From NCBI GenBank assembly GCA_013151865.1, contig JAADHN010000145.1, positions 1-64,000 of the forward strand: a stretch of DNA of 64,000 nt, in the 5' to 3' direction. Origin of the DNA: Kiritimatiellota bacterium. Lineage in GTDB: Bacteria > Verrucomicrobiota > Lentisphaeria > Oligosphaerales > JAADHN01. Positions 39,231-48,602 of this stretch are shown here, piece by piece; position 1 is the stretch's first letter, and each line of letters starts with the position of its first letter. The position numbers and the translations under genes were made by a program. Below the pieces are notes generated by a model. It was not told where the DNA came from. It saw only the letters and a list, made by a program, of their open reading frames with translations, and searched no databases.

Positions 39231-39542
39231 GGGACCGCTCCGGTTGCGGATCGTCTGGGATTTGTCCGGACAACTCCGTGGAGGCGGGGCGTTCGCTCAC
39301 ACGCCGGATGAATCCGAGTCCGATAGGTTTTCGGAGCGCCGCGCGAACGCACACCCGACGCAGATCCGCCTCCTGCGCCCTGGCCCCGGATGTTGTCGAT
39401 TTCAAGCCCTGTTTGCGTGGCGACGAATCAGCCTCGCGGTGCACGACGCCGCAACATTTCACCCGGACACGGCCGGCCGGGGCCGGTTTCTCGCAACCGG
39501 GTTTCCCCGCCCCGACGCCCGACGTCGAGGTCCCTGTCCCAT
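39231..39542. other. Intergenic region, no gene seen
   Basis: A 312 bp spacer between the sulfatase stop and the LamG gene start, both minus strand. It should carry the promoter of the LamG gene. ORFs here are shadows with Arg/Pro-rich translations; nothing else is recognised. Confidence 0.45.
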
Positions 39543-41003
39543 TCACGGTCCGGGCTTACCGGTGGCCAGGATGGTGCCGGCGGGCGGCAGGTCCCGAGCG
39601 TGCTCCGGCAGCGGGTCGCCGACGTCCTGCAACCAATGCATCAGCCGATCGCGCATGTCGCCCACAATCCTTGCGAACTCCGCGCGGTTTGCGAGGTTCG
39701 TCATCTCGTGTGGGTCGGCCTCGAGATCGTAAAGTTCGTCAACGGCCTGTGGGTTCCAGACGTATTTCCAGCGCTCGTCACGCACGGCCCGGACCGCGAA
39801 ACTCATGCCGTTGTAGAGGTCGTAAACGCCGTAGGCAGCCTGCGGCCAGTCCGGGGGATACTCCGACATGCCGACCAGCGGAAGCAGATCGTGCCCGTCC
39901 CGTTCCGCACCGGCGCCGCCGACAGCACCGGTCAGCTTGAACAACGTCTCGCCCACGTCGAGAATCGATACGAAGGCGTCTTGAACCGCGGACTTGGCAC
40001 CGGGGCGGCGGATGATCAGCGGAATGCGCCACACCTCGTCGTAGAAGTACGGCCCCTTGTCGAACCGGTTGTGTGCGCCTGCCATATCGCCGTGGTCAGC
40101 GGCAAACACGACTGTCGTGTCGTGGGCGAGCCCAAGGCGCTCCAGGGCATCGAGCACGCGCCCGATCATTTTGTCGACCATCATGATATGGGCGTGGGTG
40201 TAGGCGATCACGGTCCGCCACTCGTCGCGGTCGAGCCCCGACGTGTCCATGCACGGCCACCATGGCCGGTTGTGGAACCAAGGCTTCCCGGCGAATGTAT
40301 CCTCCAAGCTCTCCGGCAGTCGCACGGACAAATGGTCCGCGATCTCCGCATATTCTCGGGGCAAATGATGGGGGAAGTGCGGAGGATTGGAGGACACGGT
40401 CAGAAAGAAGGGGTTGGCCCGCTCGCCGGCCGCCCACTCTTCGAGGAACCGGACCCCGTTGCGCATGACACCGGCGGGGGCGGCCTCCTCCTCGGCCTGC
40501 CGCGTTTCGCCCCAGAACGGCCCGCAGCCCCGGACAAGCAGGGCTGCGGCCCGTTCGTATTCGGCCTTGCACCGCCTGTAGGTGTAGGTGCTCGTCTCGG
40601 GGTCGTAAGGCGTGCGTCCGGTCTCGACGCTCGGGTCGAACCGATGTGCGCCCCGTGCCTCGGGATTGACCGGGCCGAGGTGCCACTTGCCGAAGTAACC
40701 GACATGAAACCCCCGGCCGGCGGCATGATCGATCCACGTGGCATGGTCGAGCGCCAGCGAGTCCTGCCGAGAGTAACCGGTGGCGTAGTTGTCGAACACG
40801 CCGGTCCGAGGCGGCCAACGCGCGGTCAGCAACGCACCGCGCGCCGGAGTGCACAACGGGCACGAGGTGAATGCATTGGTAAACACCGTGCCCTGGGCCG
40901 CGAGCCGGTCCAGGTTCGGTGTTGCGAAATCCGCCCCCCGATGGCCGAATGCCTCGGCCGGCCACTGGTCGACCAGGATGAAAAGGATGTTGTCCTGAAC
41001 CAT
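39543..41003 (-). CDS. Sulfatase (formylglycine-dependent, S1 family)
   Basis: This 486-residue enzyme removes sulfate esters. The maturation signature is CTPAR with C51 as the residue converted to formylglycine, within SCPLCTPARGALLTARW. Metal and active-site segments include ILFILVDQWPAEAFG at the N-terminus, GKWHLGPVNP, and VVFAADHGDMAGAHNRFDKG. There is no signal peptide: the catalytic domain begins at residue 4. It may therefore act in the cytoplasm on an imported sulfated oligosaccharide or monosaccharide, unlike most polysaccharide sulfatases. It lies 140 bp after the aldehyde dehydrogenase. The substrate is unknown. A formylglycine-activating anSME or FGE gene is not in the window. 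Confidence 0.92.
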   Translation of the reverse strand: MVQDNILFILVDQWPAEAFGHRGADFATPNLDRLAAQGTVFTNAFTSCPLCTPARGALLTARWPPRTGVFDNYATGYSRQDSLALDHATWIDHAAGRGFHVGYFGKWHLGPVNPEARGAHRFDPSVETGRTPYDPETSTYTYRRCKAEYERAAALLVRGCGPFWGETRQAEEEAAPAGVMRNGVRFLEEWAAGERANPFFLTVSSNPPHFPHHLPREYAEIADHLSVRLPESLEDTFAGKPWFHNRPWWPCMDTSGLDRDEWRTVIAYTHAHIMMVDKMIGRVLDALERLGLAHDTTVVFAADHGDMAGAHNRFDKGPYFYDEVWRIPLIIRRPGAKSAVQDAFVSILDVGETLFKLTGAVGGAGAERDGHDLLPLVGMSEYPPDWPQAAYGVYDLYNGMSFAVRAVRDERWKYVWNPQAVDELYDLEADPHEMTNLANRAEFARIVGDMRDRLMHWLQDVGDPLPEHARDLPPAGTILATGKPGP

Positions 41004-41143
41004 TGGGCAAATCCTGTCCGTTCCTTCCGGCTCACCGGTGTGGCCGGTCTACCGCACGCGTTCTGAGGAAACCGGCCCCCCTGCCGGCGCCTCTCCCGGG
41101 CCTGGGGCGGGCGAAGGCGGGTCTCCACAGGCCCACGAACCTG

Positions 41144-42589
41144 TCAATCCCGGACCGCCCGCCTCGTCGTCACGCGTTTGACGCTGAAGTACTCCTCGAG
41201 GCTGAGATGCGAGCAGTCCTTTCCGATGCCGCTCTGCTTGAGGCCGCCGTGGGGCAGTTCCACGGAATAGAACGGCTCGTTAATGCAGATGGATCCGTAC
41301 TCCAGCAGGTCCGCGCACGCGTGGGCCTTTTCCAAGTCGTTGGTGAAGACGTAGGAGGCAAGACCGCAGTCGCTATCGTTGGCCCATGCGATGATGTCAT
41401 CCCCGTCGTCGAATGGAATCACCGGCAGGATCGGTCCAAAGATCTCGTTTCGGCACAGCTCGAGCGAACGGTCGCAGAGCAGCAGTGTAGGCTCCATGTA
41501 GTGCCCCGTGGGACACACGGTTCGCGGCACGCGCTTGCCGCCGCAGACGATCCGGGCCCCGGCCTGTTCCGCCGCGTGCACTTTCTCCAGCAATTCCTCG
41601 AGGTGTGTCTGGATCATGATGGGGCCCATGCGGGGTCCCGGTCCCGGCCCGGCTCCGAAGTGGTAGGCGCCCATCGTCGCGACGGCCGATTCGACGAACA
41701 CGTCGAAGACGTTGCGGTGCACGAAGCAACGGTTCGGGGATACGCAAACCTGTCCGCTGTTGGCAAGCTTGAGACCGACGATGCGTTCGGCGGCCAGGGC
41801 CGGATCGAAATCGGGATAGACGATCACGGGGGCGTTACCGCCCAGCTCCAGGGAATAACGTTTGATACTGGTGGCCGAAGTCCGGATCAGCCCGCATCCG
41901 GCCTCGGTGGACCCGATCATGGTGATCATGGCCGGAATCTCGCTGGTCAGCAGACCGGAGGCCACCTCGCGGTCTGCCCCGAGCACAATGTTGACCACCC
42001 CTTTGGGAAAGTCGATGTCGTGCAGGATCTCGCCGACCAGGGCCGTGGCCAACGGCGTGGTGCGCGAGGGTTTGATAATGCACGTGCAGCCCGACGCGAG
42101 GACCGGACCGAGCTTGTAACCGGCGTTCAGCAACGGGAAGTTCCAAGCCAAGAACCCCACCACGACACCGACCGGGTGACGGATCAACTGATGAACGTAC
42201 CGGCCGCTCCGGTCCGGCACAACTTCGCCGCGCAGCCGCTGGATTTCCTCAGCGAAAAAGCGCAGGCATTGAGGCAGCATGTCGTAGTCGTACTCGGCGT
42301 TGTCCAGGGGTTTGCCTGTCTCCTGGATGAGCAGGTCGATGATCGCCTCGCGCCGGGCCTCCAGCGCGTCACCGAGGCGGGTCATCCACTCGATGCGCTC
42401 GGCCAGGGGCGTCCGCGACCAGACAGCAAAAGCGGCCTTGGCCTCGGCAAGGGCCCTGTCGATAATGTCCGGTGTGTAAGCGGTGTAGCGGCCGCAGGTC
42501 GCTTCCGTGGCCGGGTTCTCGACGTCGAAAACGATGTCGCTGCCGATCAATTCGCCGCCGACATAGTTGCGAAACAGTTTTTCGGACAT
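41144..42589 (-). CDS. NAD(P)-dependent aldehyde dehydrogenase
   Basis: This 481-residue enzyme oxidises an aldehyde to an acid. The catalytic Cys is in NSGQVCVSPNRCFV, the general base Glu in SLELGGNAPVIVYPD, and the cofactor region includes VVGFLAWNFPLLNAGYKLGP and GSTEAGCGLI. The C-terminal EIFGPILPVIPFDDGDD motif is normal. ATG 42589 has AAGGAGCG upstream, and the enolase-superfamily gene ends 19 bp before. Next to a sugar-acid dehydratase-like gene, lactaldehyde or glycolaldehyde (from fucose or rhamnose breakdown) or a semialdehyde is a plausible substrate, by context only. Confidence 0.92.
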   Translation of the reverse strand: MSEKLFRNYVGGELIGSDIVFDVENPATEATCGRYTAYTPDIIDRALAEAKAAFAVWSRTPLAERIEWMTRLGDALEARREAIIDLLIQETGKPLDNAEYDYDMLPQCLRFFAEEIQRLRGEVVPDRSGRYVHQLIRHPVGVVVGFLAWNFPLLNAGYKLGPVLASGCTCIIKPSRTTPLATALVGEILHDIDFPKGVVNIVLGADREVASGLLTSEIPAMITMIGSTEAGCGLIRTSATSIKRYSLELGGNAPVIVYPDFDPALAAERIVGLKLANSGQVCVSPNRCFVHRNVFDVFVESAVATMGAYHFGAGPGPGPRMGPIMIQTHLEELLEKVHAAEQAGARIVCGGKRVPRTVCPTGHYMEPTLLLCDRSLELCRNEIFGPILPVIPFDDGDDIIAWANDSDCGLASYVFTNDLEKAHACADLLEYGSICINEPFYSVELPHGGLKQSGIGKDCSHLSLEEYFSVKRVTTRRAVRD

Positions 42590-42608
42590 GGTCTGCGCTC
42601 CTTGCTCG

Positions 42609-43811
42609 TCACAATCCCGCTTTGCGTGTCGAACTCTGTTCGGCGACGCAGTACCGGTTCAGGGCCTCGCGGTCGATCGCAATGCCCAGCCCGGGCGTCT
42701 GCGGAATCCGCAGGGTATCGCCTTCCAACGCGAAAGGGACACCGGCCAGTTCGTCCCGCAGTGGGTTCGGGTTGCAGTCGTACTCGAAGAGGACGTCGTT
42801 TTCAGGCGCCTGAGGAAAGGCGGTGTGCGGCACGGGTTCGAGCACGGCCGCGAACTGGAGCGCCGCCGCAAACGCGACCGCACTGCCCCAAACATGGGGC
42901 AACAGCGGGGTGCAGAACGCCGCGGTCAGAGCGTGAATCTTGAGGCCCTCGCTAAATCCCCCGCACGCGGAGATATCGGCCTGGACGATGTCCGCCGCGT
43001 CCGCCTGCAGAAGCCGGCGGTAGCCGTAGCGCGTGTACTCGCACTCGCCGGTCGCGATGGCGATGGAGAGTTCGCGGCGCAGCGCGGCGCACCCCTCCAG
43101 GTCCTCCGGGACAAGCGGCTCCTCGAACCAATAATAGTCCAAGGCCTCAAGTGCCTGGCCCATGCGGCGGGCGGTGTGCCGGTTGTAGGCGTGGTTCGCG
43201 TCGGTCATCAGGAGGAACCGGTCACCCACGGCCTCGCGGACCGCTTCCATGCGTTTGATGTCCTGGGGCAGTGGCAGCAACCCGACCTTCCCCTTGAGAG
43301 CCGTGAAGCCCCGCGCCACGTAGCCGAGCGCCTCGTCGCGAACCTGCCCGACCGCGCTTGCCAAGTCCCGCACGTCTTCGCCACGGTAGTAAAGACCGGT
43401 CGCATAACACCGCACACGGTCGCGGTGAGCGCCGCCGGCGAGAGCGTGAATCGGCAGCCCCGCCGCCTGTCCGCGGATGTCCCAGAGCGCCACATCGATA
43501 CCGCTGAGCGCATCCACCGGTGTCCCGCTGCGGCCGAAATCGCGGGAGGAGCTGTACAGCTCGAACCAGATCGCCTCGGTATTCGCCGGGTCCCGACCGA
43601 GGAGCCGCAGGGCAGCCACGTCGTGGATGTAAGCGGCTACGTGCTCGACCGGCATGGAAACCCCGCTTTCGCCCCAGCCGACGTGCCCATCGTCCGTGGT
43701 GATGCGGACCAAGAGGCTCGTGCGTTCGTGGAAGGAGCCCTGGGAGGAGTAGAAACGCTCGGTCCCGAGAGGGGCCTTCAGCACGAAGGTCTCGATACGG
43801 TCGATTCTCAT
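42609..43811 (-). CDS. Enolase-superfamily sugar acid dehydratase-like (MR/MLE family)
   Basis: This 400-residue protein follows the mandelate racemase group layout. The base motif KxK is in ALKGKVGLLPL, metal ligands are in LLMTDANHAYN (Asp), YYWFEEPLVPED (Glu) and ATGECEYTRYG (Glu), and the catalytic His is in LLPHVWGSAVAFAAAL. This set fits sugar acid dehydratases such as those for fuconate, galactonate, rhamnonate or mannonate. ATG 43811 is chosen over the GTG at 43829 used in the track. The aldehyde dehydrogenase follows after 19 bp and the two are probably co-transcribed. The exact sugar acid cannot be read from the motifs. Confidence 0.9.
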   Translation of the reverse strand: MRIDRIETFVLKAPLGTERFYSSQGSFHERTSLLVRITTDDGHVGWGESGVSMPVEHVAAYIHDVAALRLLGRDPANTEAIWFELYSSSRDFGRSGTPVDALSGIDVALWDIRGQAAGLPIHALAGGAHRDRVRCYATGLYYRGEDVRDLASAVGQVRDEALGYVARGFTALKGKVGLLPLPQDIKRMEAVREAVGDRFLLMTDANHAYNRHTARRMGQALEALDYYWFEEPLVPEDLEGCAALRRELSIAIATGECEYTRYGYRRLLQADAADIVQADISACGGFSEGLKIHALTAAFCTPLLPHVWGSAVAFAAALQFAAVLEPVPHTAFPQAPENDVLFEYDCNPNPLRDELAGVPFALEGDTLRIPQTPGLGIAIDREALNRYCVAEQSSTRKAGL

Positions 43812-43999
43812 GTCAGCACAATCTCCCACGCAAGTTGCGGCCCGCCGGCGGGAACGGTTTTCGACGCTGAAAATGCTCCCGATACGAACAATCCAAGAGG
43901 CATGACTCCGTCGTATTCGCGCACGAACCCGCAGGGCGGTCCGCCAGCGACATCAGCGTTTTGCAAACCGCAATCTCCGGCGGACACATGCGGCCCGGC

Positions 44000-46777
44000 T
44001 CACAGCGGGTCCGGCAACCATTCCACGGTCGAGCGGGCCCGGCTGCAGACGCGTCCTTTAGCCGCCCGGACCGTGACCTCGAGACTGTACGGGCCCGGCC
44101 GGACCCGGGCCGTGTCCAGCACGAACAGCCCCCCGGCAGTCAGGTCGCGGGTCTGTGTGAGCACCGGTCTCTTGTTCGCATCGAACAGGAGTGCGGTGAG
44201 CCGATGGGTCCCCGGGCGCACCGTACGTGTCCCCATCAGGTCCACCCGGACGGGCAGCAGGGAACACGGGGCGAGCACGAATGCCGGGACTGCAAGGTCA
44301 CGGACGACCGGCGAGTTGAAGCGGACGAGTTTTGCAGCGGCGATATCGAATATGAGTCGGGTGCCGTCCGCGTAGTTCCTCTCGGCGATGAAGAACTGCA
44401 CTCTTCGAATCGAACGCCACGGCGCCCGCCCACGCCCGACTTGAGCGATCATATCCCGCACCGGAAACAGCACCGGGACCCAGACTCGCTGCCGGCCCCC
44501 CAGGTCGCGGGCGACTTCGAAGAACTTGTTGGACTGGATCGTAAACCCGACCGGGGTCGTGTCGTCGGCGACCTCGTCCCGGTCGGAATCCACGCGGATC
44601 AGAAAAAGCAGGTAATCGTAGCGGGTCATGTCCAATTCGTCTTCGGCAAAAGCGCGGAAGATGCGAGGCCAGCCGACGGGGTACTTGCCGCCTTCGCCGC
44701 GGTCCGTCTTCTGATCTACGACCACCTCCCAGCGCAGTCCCGGTTTGCCGTCCTTCCCGGCGTCCGGAGTGATGGAGAGTTTGCCCTCGCCGGTGACGTT
44801 GATCCATTTCGACCAATCCCCGCCCAAGTCTTTTTCCTCGAGCAGCCCGTCTTTCGCAGCGCGGGCGATGAATGCGGCGGAATCCATGGCGGCATCGGCG
44901 CCGTCCGGCGTGGTGTTTGCCACGAGGACCGACGGAGCATCTCCTTGGCGGCGCGACGGGTATTTGTGCAGTTCGCGGATCGCCAAGGCAAGTTTCCAGC
45001 GGCGAGCGTTGAACTCTTCCGAAGGCCACATCCCGGTCGCCAGGTATTTCGGCTGCACACGGATATCGTCCCACATGCGCTGCAGGAGCGCCTTGGCATC
45101 GGCCACGGCCCGGCGGCAGGCCGGATCGCCCGAGCCGTCCCGTTCCCAAGCAGCCTGTTGGAGCGTATAGATGTATCGAGCATCGTCGCGCCCTTCGCGG
45201 AAACATTCCCAATAGACGGCGGGAATGACCTCACCCTTGTCGTCGATGCGCTGTCCGCAGCCCGAACGTCGTCCCCGCAAATAATCGAACTGGTCCGGCC
45301 CCGGGGTCCAGCTCCAGTTCCACGGGATGAGCATGGTGTAGCCGCTGCGCCAGAAACCGAACCCGTACGTCATGCGCCCGCCCTTGCACATCACCCGCCG
45401 GTCCTTGATTTCCCCGGCGTTGTGGTTGGGATAACACCAATACTCGTACCGCTTCTGAGATACGATTTTCTCGTACGGCATCGAATACGGCTGGGAGCAC
45501 CATACGTCCACCACATCCCGGTAATCGACCGCGTCGGCGGCGACCGGATCTTTGGTGATGTACGTGCGGACCCCGCCGTCCCGGACCGCCTTGTACACCC
45601 GTTGTCCGTACTTTCGACTCGAAGCCGCCACTTCGTCCAGCGGGCAGAAAACGAATTCCGGCCACCCCTTTTTCGCGGCGTCGTCCTTGAATTGCCGGAA
45701 CATTTCCGTGATCCTCGAATAGAACTCCGGCGGCGGAAGCTTGCTGAGGCGCCAGTGCGAGCCGACCTTGGCGCCCGGGGTCGTGAGTCGGTACAAATGC
45801 CCGATGGGGTTGCCGGCCGCCACCGGAATCGGACCGCGAAACCCGAGTTTCAACAGCAATGGAATGTCCTCCGGATGCGCCAATTCGAGACGCTTTCCAT
45901 CGCCCCAGGCGAGGTATTGCGTGGGGAACACATCAAGGCCGAAATCCCTCATGGCCCGGTATTCGTTTTCCGCGGTGCGTTGTATCCAGGCCTCGGGCTT
46001 GCCCCGGTATTGCGAGCGATTGCGGGCGTAGTAATAGGCGGAGTAATGTTTGCGCGGGTCGGCTTTGAGTGTGAAATCGAGAACGCGCAGTCCGACGGGT
46101 ATCCGGACGGCCCGGTCGAACCCGTCGTCCCATAGGGTCACCGCGCCGGTGTACACACCCGGCACGGCTTTTTCCGGCACGTGAATCGTAATCCACCAGC
46201 GCAGGCATTCGCCGGCCGGCGAACTGTGGACCGTGACCCGTTCGAGCAGTTCCGGGACGCGCCGGTACGTGTTCCGCGACGTGTACCGGGGGAAGCCGAT
46301 GTTCCAGTACGTGCCCAGGCGCACCTCGAGGGCGGACGCCGGGATCACCGCACCGCCGGGACCGCGGAGAGCGCCGGCCCGGACCCGGAAGTTCTTCAGA
46401 GGGCGAACGGGATAGACGGCGAACGTGACCGGTTCGAATTCGCCCGGGGTCGCGAATGCCCTCAGCGCCTCCAATCGCTCGTGTGCCAACGGGCGCGTGT
46501 TCGGGTAGACCGGCTCCATGATGGGACGCTCGAACAAGAGGTAGCCGCGCGCTTTCTCGGCGGCTGTGAGCACGGGAGCGGGCGCCGTCTCGACAAATGG
46601 GACTTCTTTGTAGTTCGACGGGACCGTCGGTTGCTTCCGGGAACGACGCTCCGGCGCCGAATCCGCAGGCTTGGCGACGAGAGCAATGGCCGGTAAGGGA
46701 CCGGAACGCGCCGCCCCCCCCGGGACGAGCAACAGTGAAAAAGCGCCAAGCGCCACCGGCAGTACCGTTTTCTGCAT
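44000..46777 (-). CDS. Exported DUF4091 protein (GH123-like)
   Basis: This 925-residue protein starts at ATG 46777 with GGAGAA upstream and a signal peptide (VLPVALGAFSLLLVPGGAA). An N-terminal beta domain of the kind preceding DUF4091 appears first (FATPGEFEPVTFAVYPVRPL, IPVGLRVLDFTL). The DUF4091 TIM-barrel core follows (EFVFCPLDEVA, VDVWCSQPYSMP, YGFGFWRSGYTMLIPWNW), with an acidic DE pair that could be catalytic as in GH123 hexosaminidases. The last third is beta-rich (GDWSKWINVTGEG, RYDYLLFLIRVDSD) and may bind carbohydrate. It is in the middle of the minus-strand carbohydrate run. Activity on N-acetylgalactosaminides is one option, not proven. Confidence 0.8.
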   Translation of the reverse strand: MQKTVLPVALGAFSLLLVPGGAARSGPLPAIALVAKPADSAPERRSRKQPTVPSNYKEVPFVETAPAPVLTAAEKARGYLLFERPIMEPVYPNTRPLAHERLEALRAFATPGEFEPVTFAVYPVRPLKNFRVRAGALRGPGGAVIPASALEVRLGTYWNIGFPRYTSRNTYRRVPELLERVTVHSSPAGECLRWWITIHVPEKAVPGVYTGAVTLWDDGFDRAVRIPVGLRVLDFTLKADPRKHYSAYYYARNRSQYRGKPEAWIQRTAENEYRAMRDFGLDVFPTQYLAWGDGKRLELAHPEDIPLLLKLGFRGPIPVAAGNPIGHLYRLTTPGAKVGSHWRLSKLPPPEFYSRITEMFRQFKDDAAKKGWPEFVFCPLDEVAASSRKYGQRVYKAVRDGGVRTYITKDPVAADAVDYRDVVDVWCSQPYSMPYEKIVSQKRYEYWCYPNHNAGEIKDRRVMCKGGRMTYGFGFWRSGYTMLIPWNWSWTPGPDQFDYLRGRRSGCGQRIDDKGEVIPAVYWECFREGRDDARYIYTLQQAAWERDGSGDPACRRAVADAKALLQRMWDDIRVQPKYLATGMWPSEEFNARRWKLALAIRELHKYPSRRQGDAPSVLVANTTPDGADAAMDSAAFIARAAKDGLLEEKDLGGDWSKWINVTGEGKLSITPDAGKDGKPGLRWEVVVDQKTDRGEGGKYPVGWPRIFRAFAEDELDMTRYDYLLFLIRVDSDRDEVADDTTPVGFTIQSNKFFEVARDLGGRQRVWVPVLFPVRDMIAQVGRGRAPWRSIRRVQFFIAERNYADGTRLIFDIAAAKLVRFNSPVVRDLAVPAFVLAPCSLLPVRVDLMGTRTVRPGTHRLTALLFDANKRPVLTQTRDLTAGGLFVLDTARVRPGPYSLEVTVRAAKGRVCSRARSTVEWLPDPL

Positions 46778-47025
46778 GAAATGTTTTCTCCTGTTGATGC
46801 CCTTGCCGCAGCCGTCCGGTCCCGGCACAGCCGGGGTTGGTTGCCGTCCTCGCCTGATCGAGGAATTCGCCCACGGACAGATCGTCGGGACCCCGTCACG
46901 CGATGCGCTCGAATCGATCCTCCTTCCGGGCGTTGTCCAGGTGGCGCCCGGCGCTGCCCGGACCGGTTGTCGTCGCAGAAAGCATCGACGGCGACGGCAA
47001 ATGGGGCCGAGACATGGAATCCGGT
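46778..47025. other. Intergenic spacer, no gene seen
   Basis: This 248 bp spacer separates the SGNH/esterase fusion and DUF4091 genes. It contains no recognisable ORF or site, but it is long enough for a separate promoter of the DUF4091 gene. Confidence 0.4.
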
Positions 47026-48519
47026 TCAGTCCCCACGCTTGACTCGAGCGCCGGATCGCCCGGTTGCCTCGAGCACGAATTCCACAATCGGCGTCGGATC
47101 TTCGAGGCTGTGAGGGTGATGTTTCATGTCGGGCTTGCGGAAAACGGAAACCGGACCGCCCAGTTCCCGGTAGCGTTTGACGGCGATCTCGCCGTTTTCC
47201 GCGGGCGGGACCACTGTATCGGCCATGCCCATCAGGTAGAGGATGGGGATGCGCGCCCGGGCCAGGGTCGCCAAGTTGTCGAGCGGATTGCCGCGCCAGG
47301 CCCGGGCCGCATTTTCATCGGCGAAACCATACGCCTTCAAACAGGCTTCCCAACCCGTTTCACTGCCCTGCCCCCGCCCCAGGCCGCCGGGCCAACTCTT
47401 GATGTCGAGCACTGCGTTGTCGGCATAGATCCCGGAGACCTTGCCGGGGTTCGCGACAGCCCAGTTGTGAACGATCAATCCACCGCGGCTCATGCCCTCG
47501 AGGAACGGTTTGGCATTGAAGCCACGGTCTCGCATGAAGGCATAGAACCGATCCCAACGTCTGACGGCGGCAGGTGCGCCGTAGAGGTCGACAACGTCGC
47601 AATAGGCCACGTGAAAACCGCGCTCGAGCAAGGCAAGATCTGCTTGAGGCTCATGCCCCCAGAACCGAGCGCGCCAGATCCACGGGGCGCCCGCCGCGGT
47701 GCGGGGCGGAAAGGCGAGCTTGCAAGCTACGCCGGCCAAGCGGAAATCGACGCCGCGAAAGCCGTGGAACGAGAAAGGCCGGGGGGCCGGCGCCTGGGGC
47801 AAACGAACTTGGAACGCATCGTCCCATCGAGTCTGAATGGCTTCCCGGGCACGTGCGGCAATGGCCGCCGCGCCCGCCGGCGTGGGATGAACCCCGTCAA
47901 CCACCCGTCCCTCGCTCCAACTGGTGTAGCGCATGTCAACGAATTCCACGCCCGCCTCGACGGCGACTTCCCGGGTCCAACGCCGCAGGGCTTCGAGACG
48001 GGGTGCTCGCGCTTCGAGGTCGGCTTTCCGCTCCGGAGTCAGGTGTTTCAGATTCGGACGCATGGACGGCGGGGCGCAAAGCAGAATCCGCACGCCCGAA
48101 TTGACCTTCCGCAATCGATCGATCAAGGCACGATAATCCGGTTTGAACTCTTTCCGGTGCGCCCAATTGCCGCGCGCGCCGGCGCAGGTGTCGTTCGTGC
48201 CGAGCATCACGAGGGCAACGTCCGGTCGGAACCCGAGGGCATCCCGGAAAGCCTGTTGCCGGACGTACGGCCGGTCGCTGCGGCGAAGCAAGGCGGCGCC
48301 GCCGACGCCGAAATTGCGGACTTCGAACCCCGGCCCGAGCAATCTCCCGAGCACGGACGGATAGCAGGTGCGGAGCCGGTCGGGCAACCGGGCGCCGGCT
48401 GTGATGGAATCCCCGAGACAGGCCACGCGCACGGAAGCGGGGTCTCCGCGGACCGCAGCCAACGCACACGCGCTGCCGCACAGAAACATGAGCGAACCAG
48501 TCGTAGCGGCTGGAAACAT
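47026..48519 (-). CDS. SGNH/GDSL hydrolase fused to an alpha/beta hydrolase
   Basis: This 497-residue exported protein joins two esterase folds. Residues 1-25 are a signal peptide (GSLMFLCGSACALAAV). The SGNH domain follows: Ser in ACLGDSITAG (S38), Gly block GVGG, Asn in MLGTNDTC, and the Asp-His pair in DGVHPTPAG. The second half, from about residue 250, is an alpha/beta hydrolase: nucleophile Ser in EGMSRGGLIVH, Asp in YLMGMADTVVPP and His in DMKHHPHSLE. Both triads look complete. Such a pair could remove different acyl groups (acetyl, feruloyl or methyl) from a polysaccharide. ATG 48519 with GGGAGGAACGT upstream is chosen over the track start. It lies 83 bp after the GH2 gene. Confidence 0.87.
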   Translation of the reverse strand: MFPAATTGSLMFLCGSACALAAVRGDPASVRVACLGDSITAGARLPDRLRTCYPSVLGRLLGPGFEVRNFGVGGAALLRRSDRPYVRQQAFRDALGFRPDVALVMLGTNDTCAGARGNWAHRKEFKPDYRALIDRLRKVNSGVRILLCAPPSMRPNLKHLTPERKADLEARAPRLEALRRWTREVAVEAGVEFVDMRYTSWSEGRVVDGVHPTPAGAAAIAARAREAIQTRWDDAFQVRLPQAPAPRPFSFHGFRGVDFRLAGVACKLAFPPRTAAGAPWIWRARFWGHEPQADLALLERGFHVAYCDVVDLYGAPAAVRRWDRFYAFMRDRGFNAKPFLEGMSRGGLIVHNWAVANPGKVSGIYADNAVLDIKSWPGGLGRGQGSETGWEACLKAYGFADENAARAWRGNPLDNLATLARARIPILYLMGMADTVVPPAENGEIAVKRYRELGGPVSVFRKPDMKHHPHSLEDPTPIVEFVLEATGRSGARVKRGD

Positions 48520-48602
48520 ACGTTCCTCCCGAGGGACGCCTTCTGTTCTTTGGGGCCCGGGCCGGAGCGCCGCGAAAGTTGAAGTTGGACCGAGCCGCGC
48601 GG

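Noticed and set aside
43961-46135. 724-codon plus-strand ORF
   Set aside because: Antisense to the DUF4091 gene, which has a signal peptide and ribosome site.
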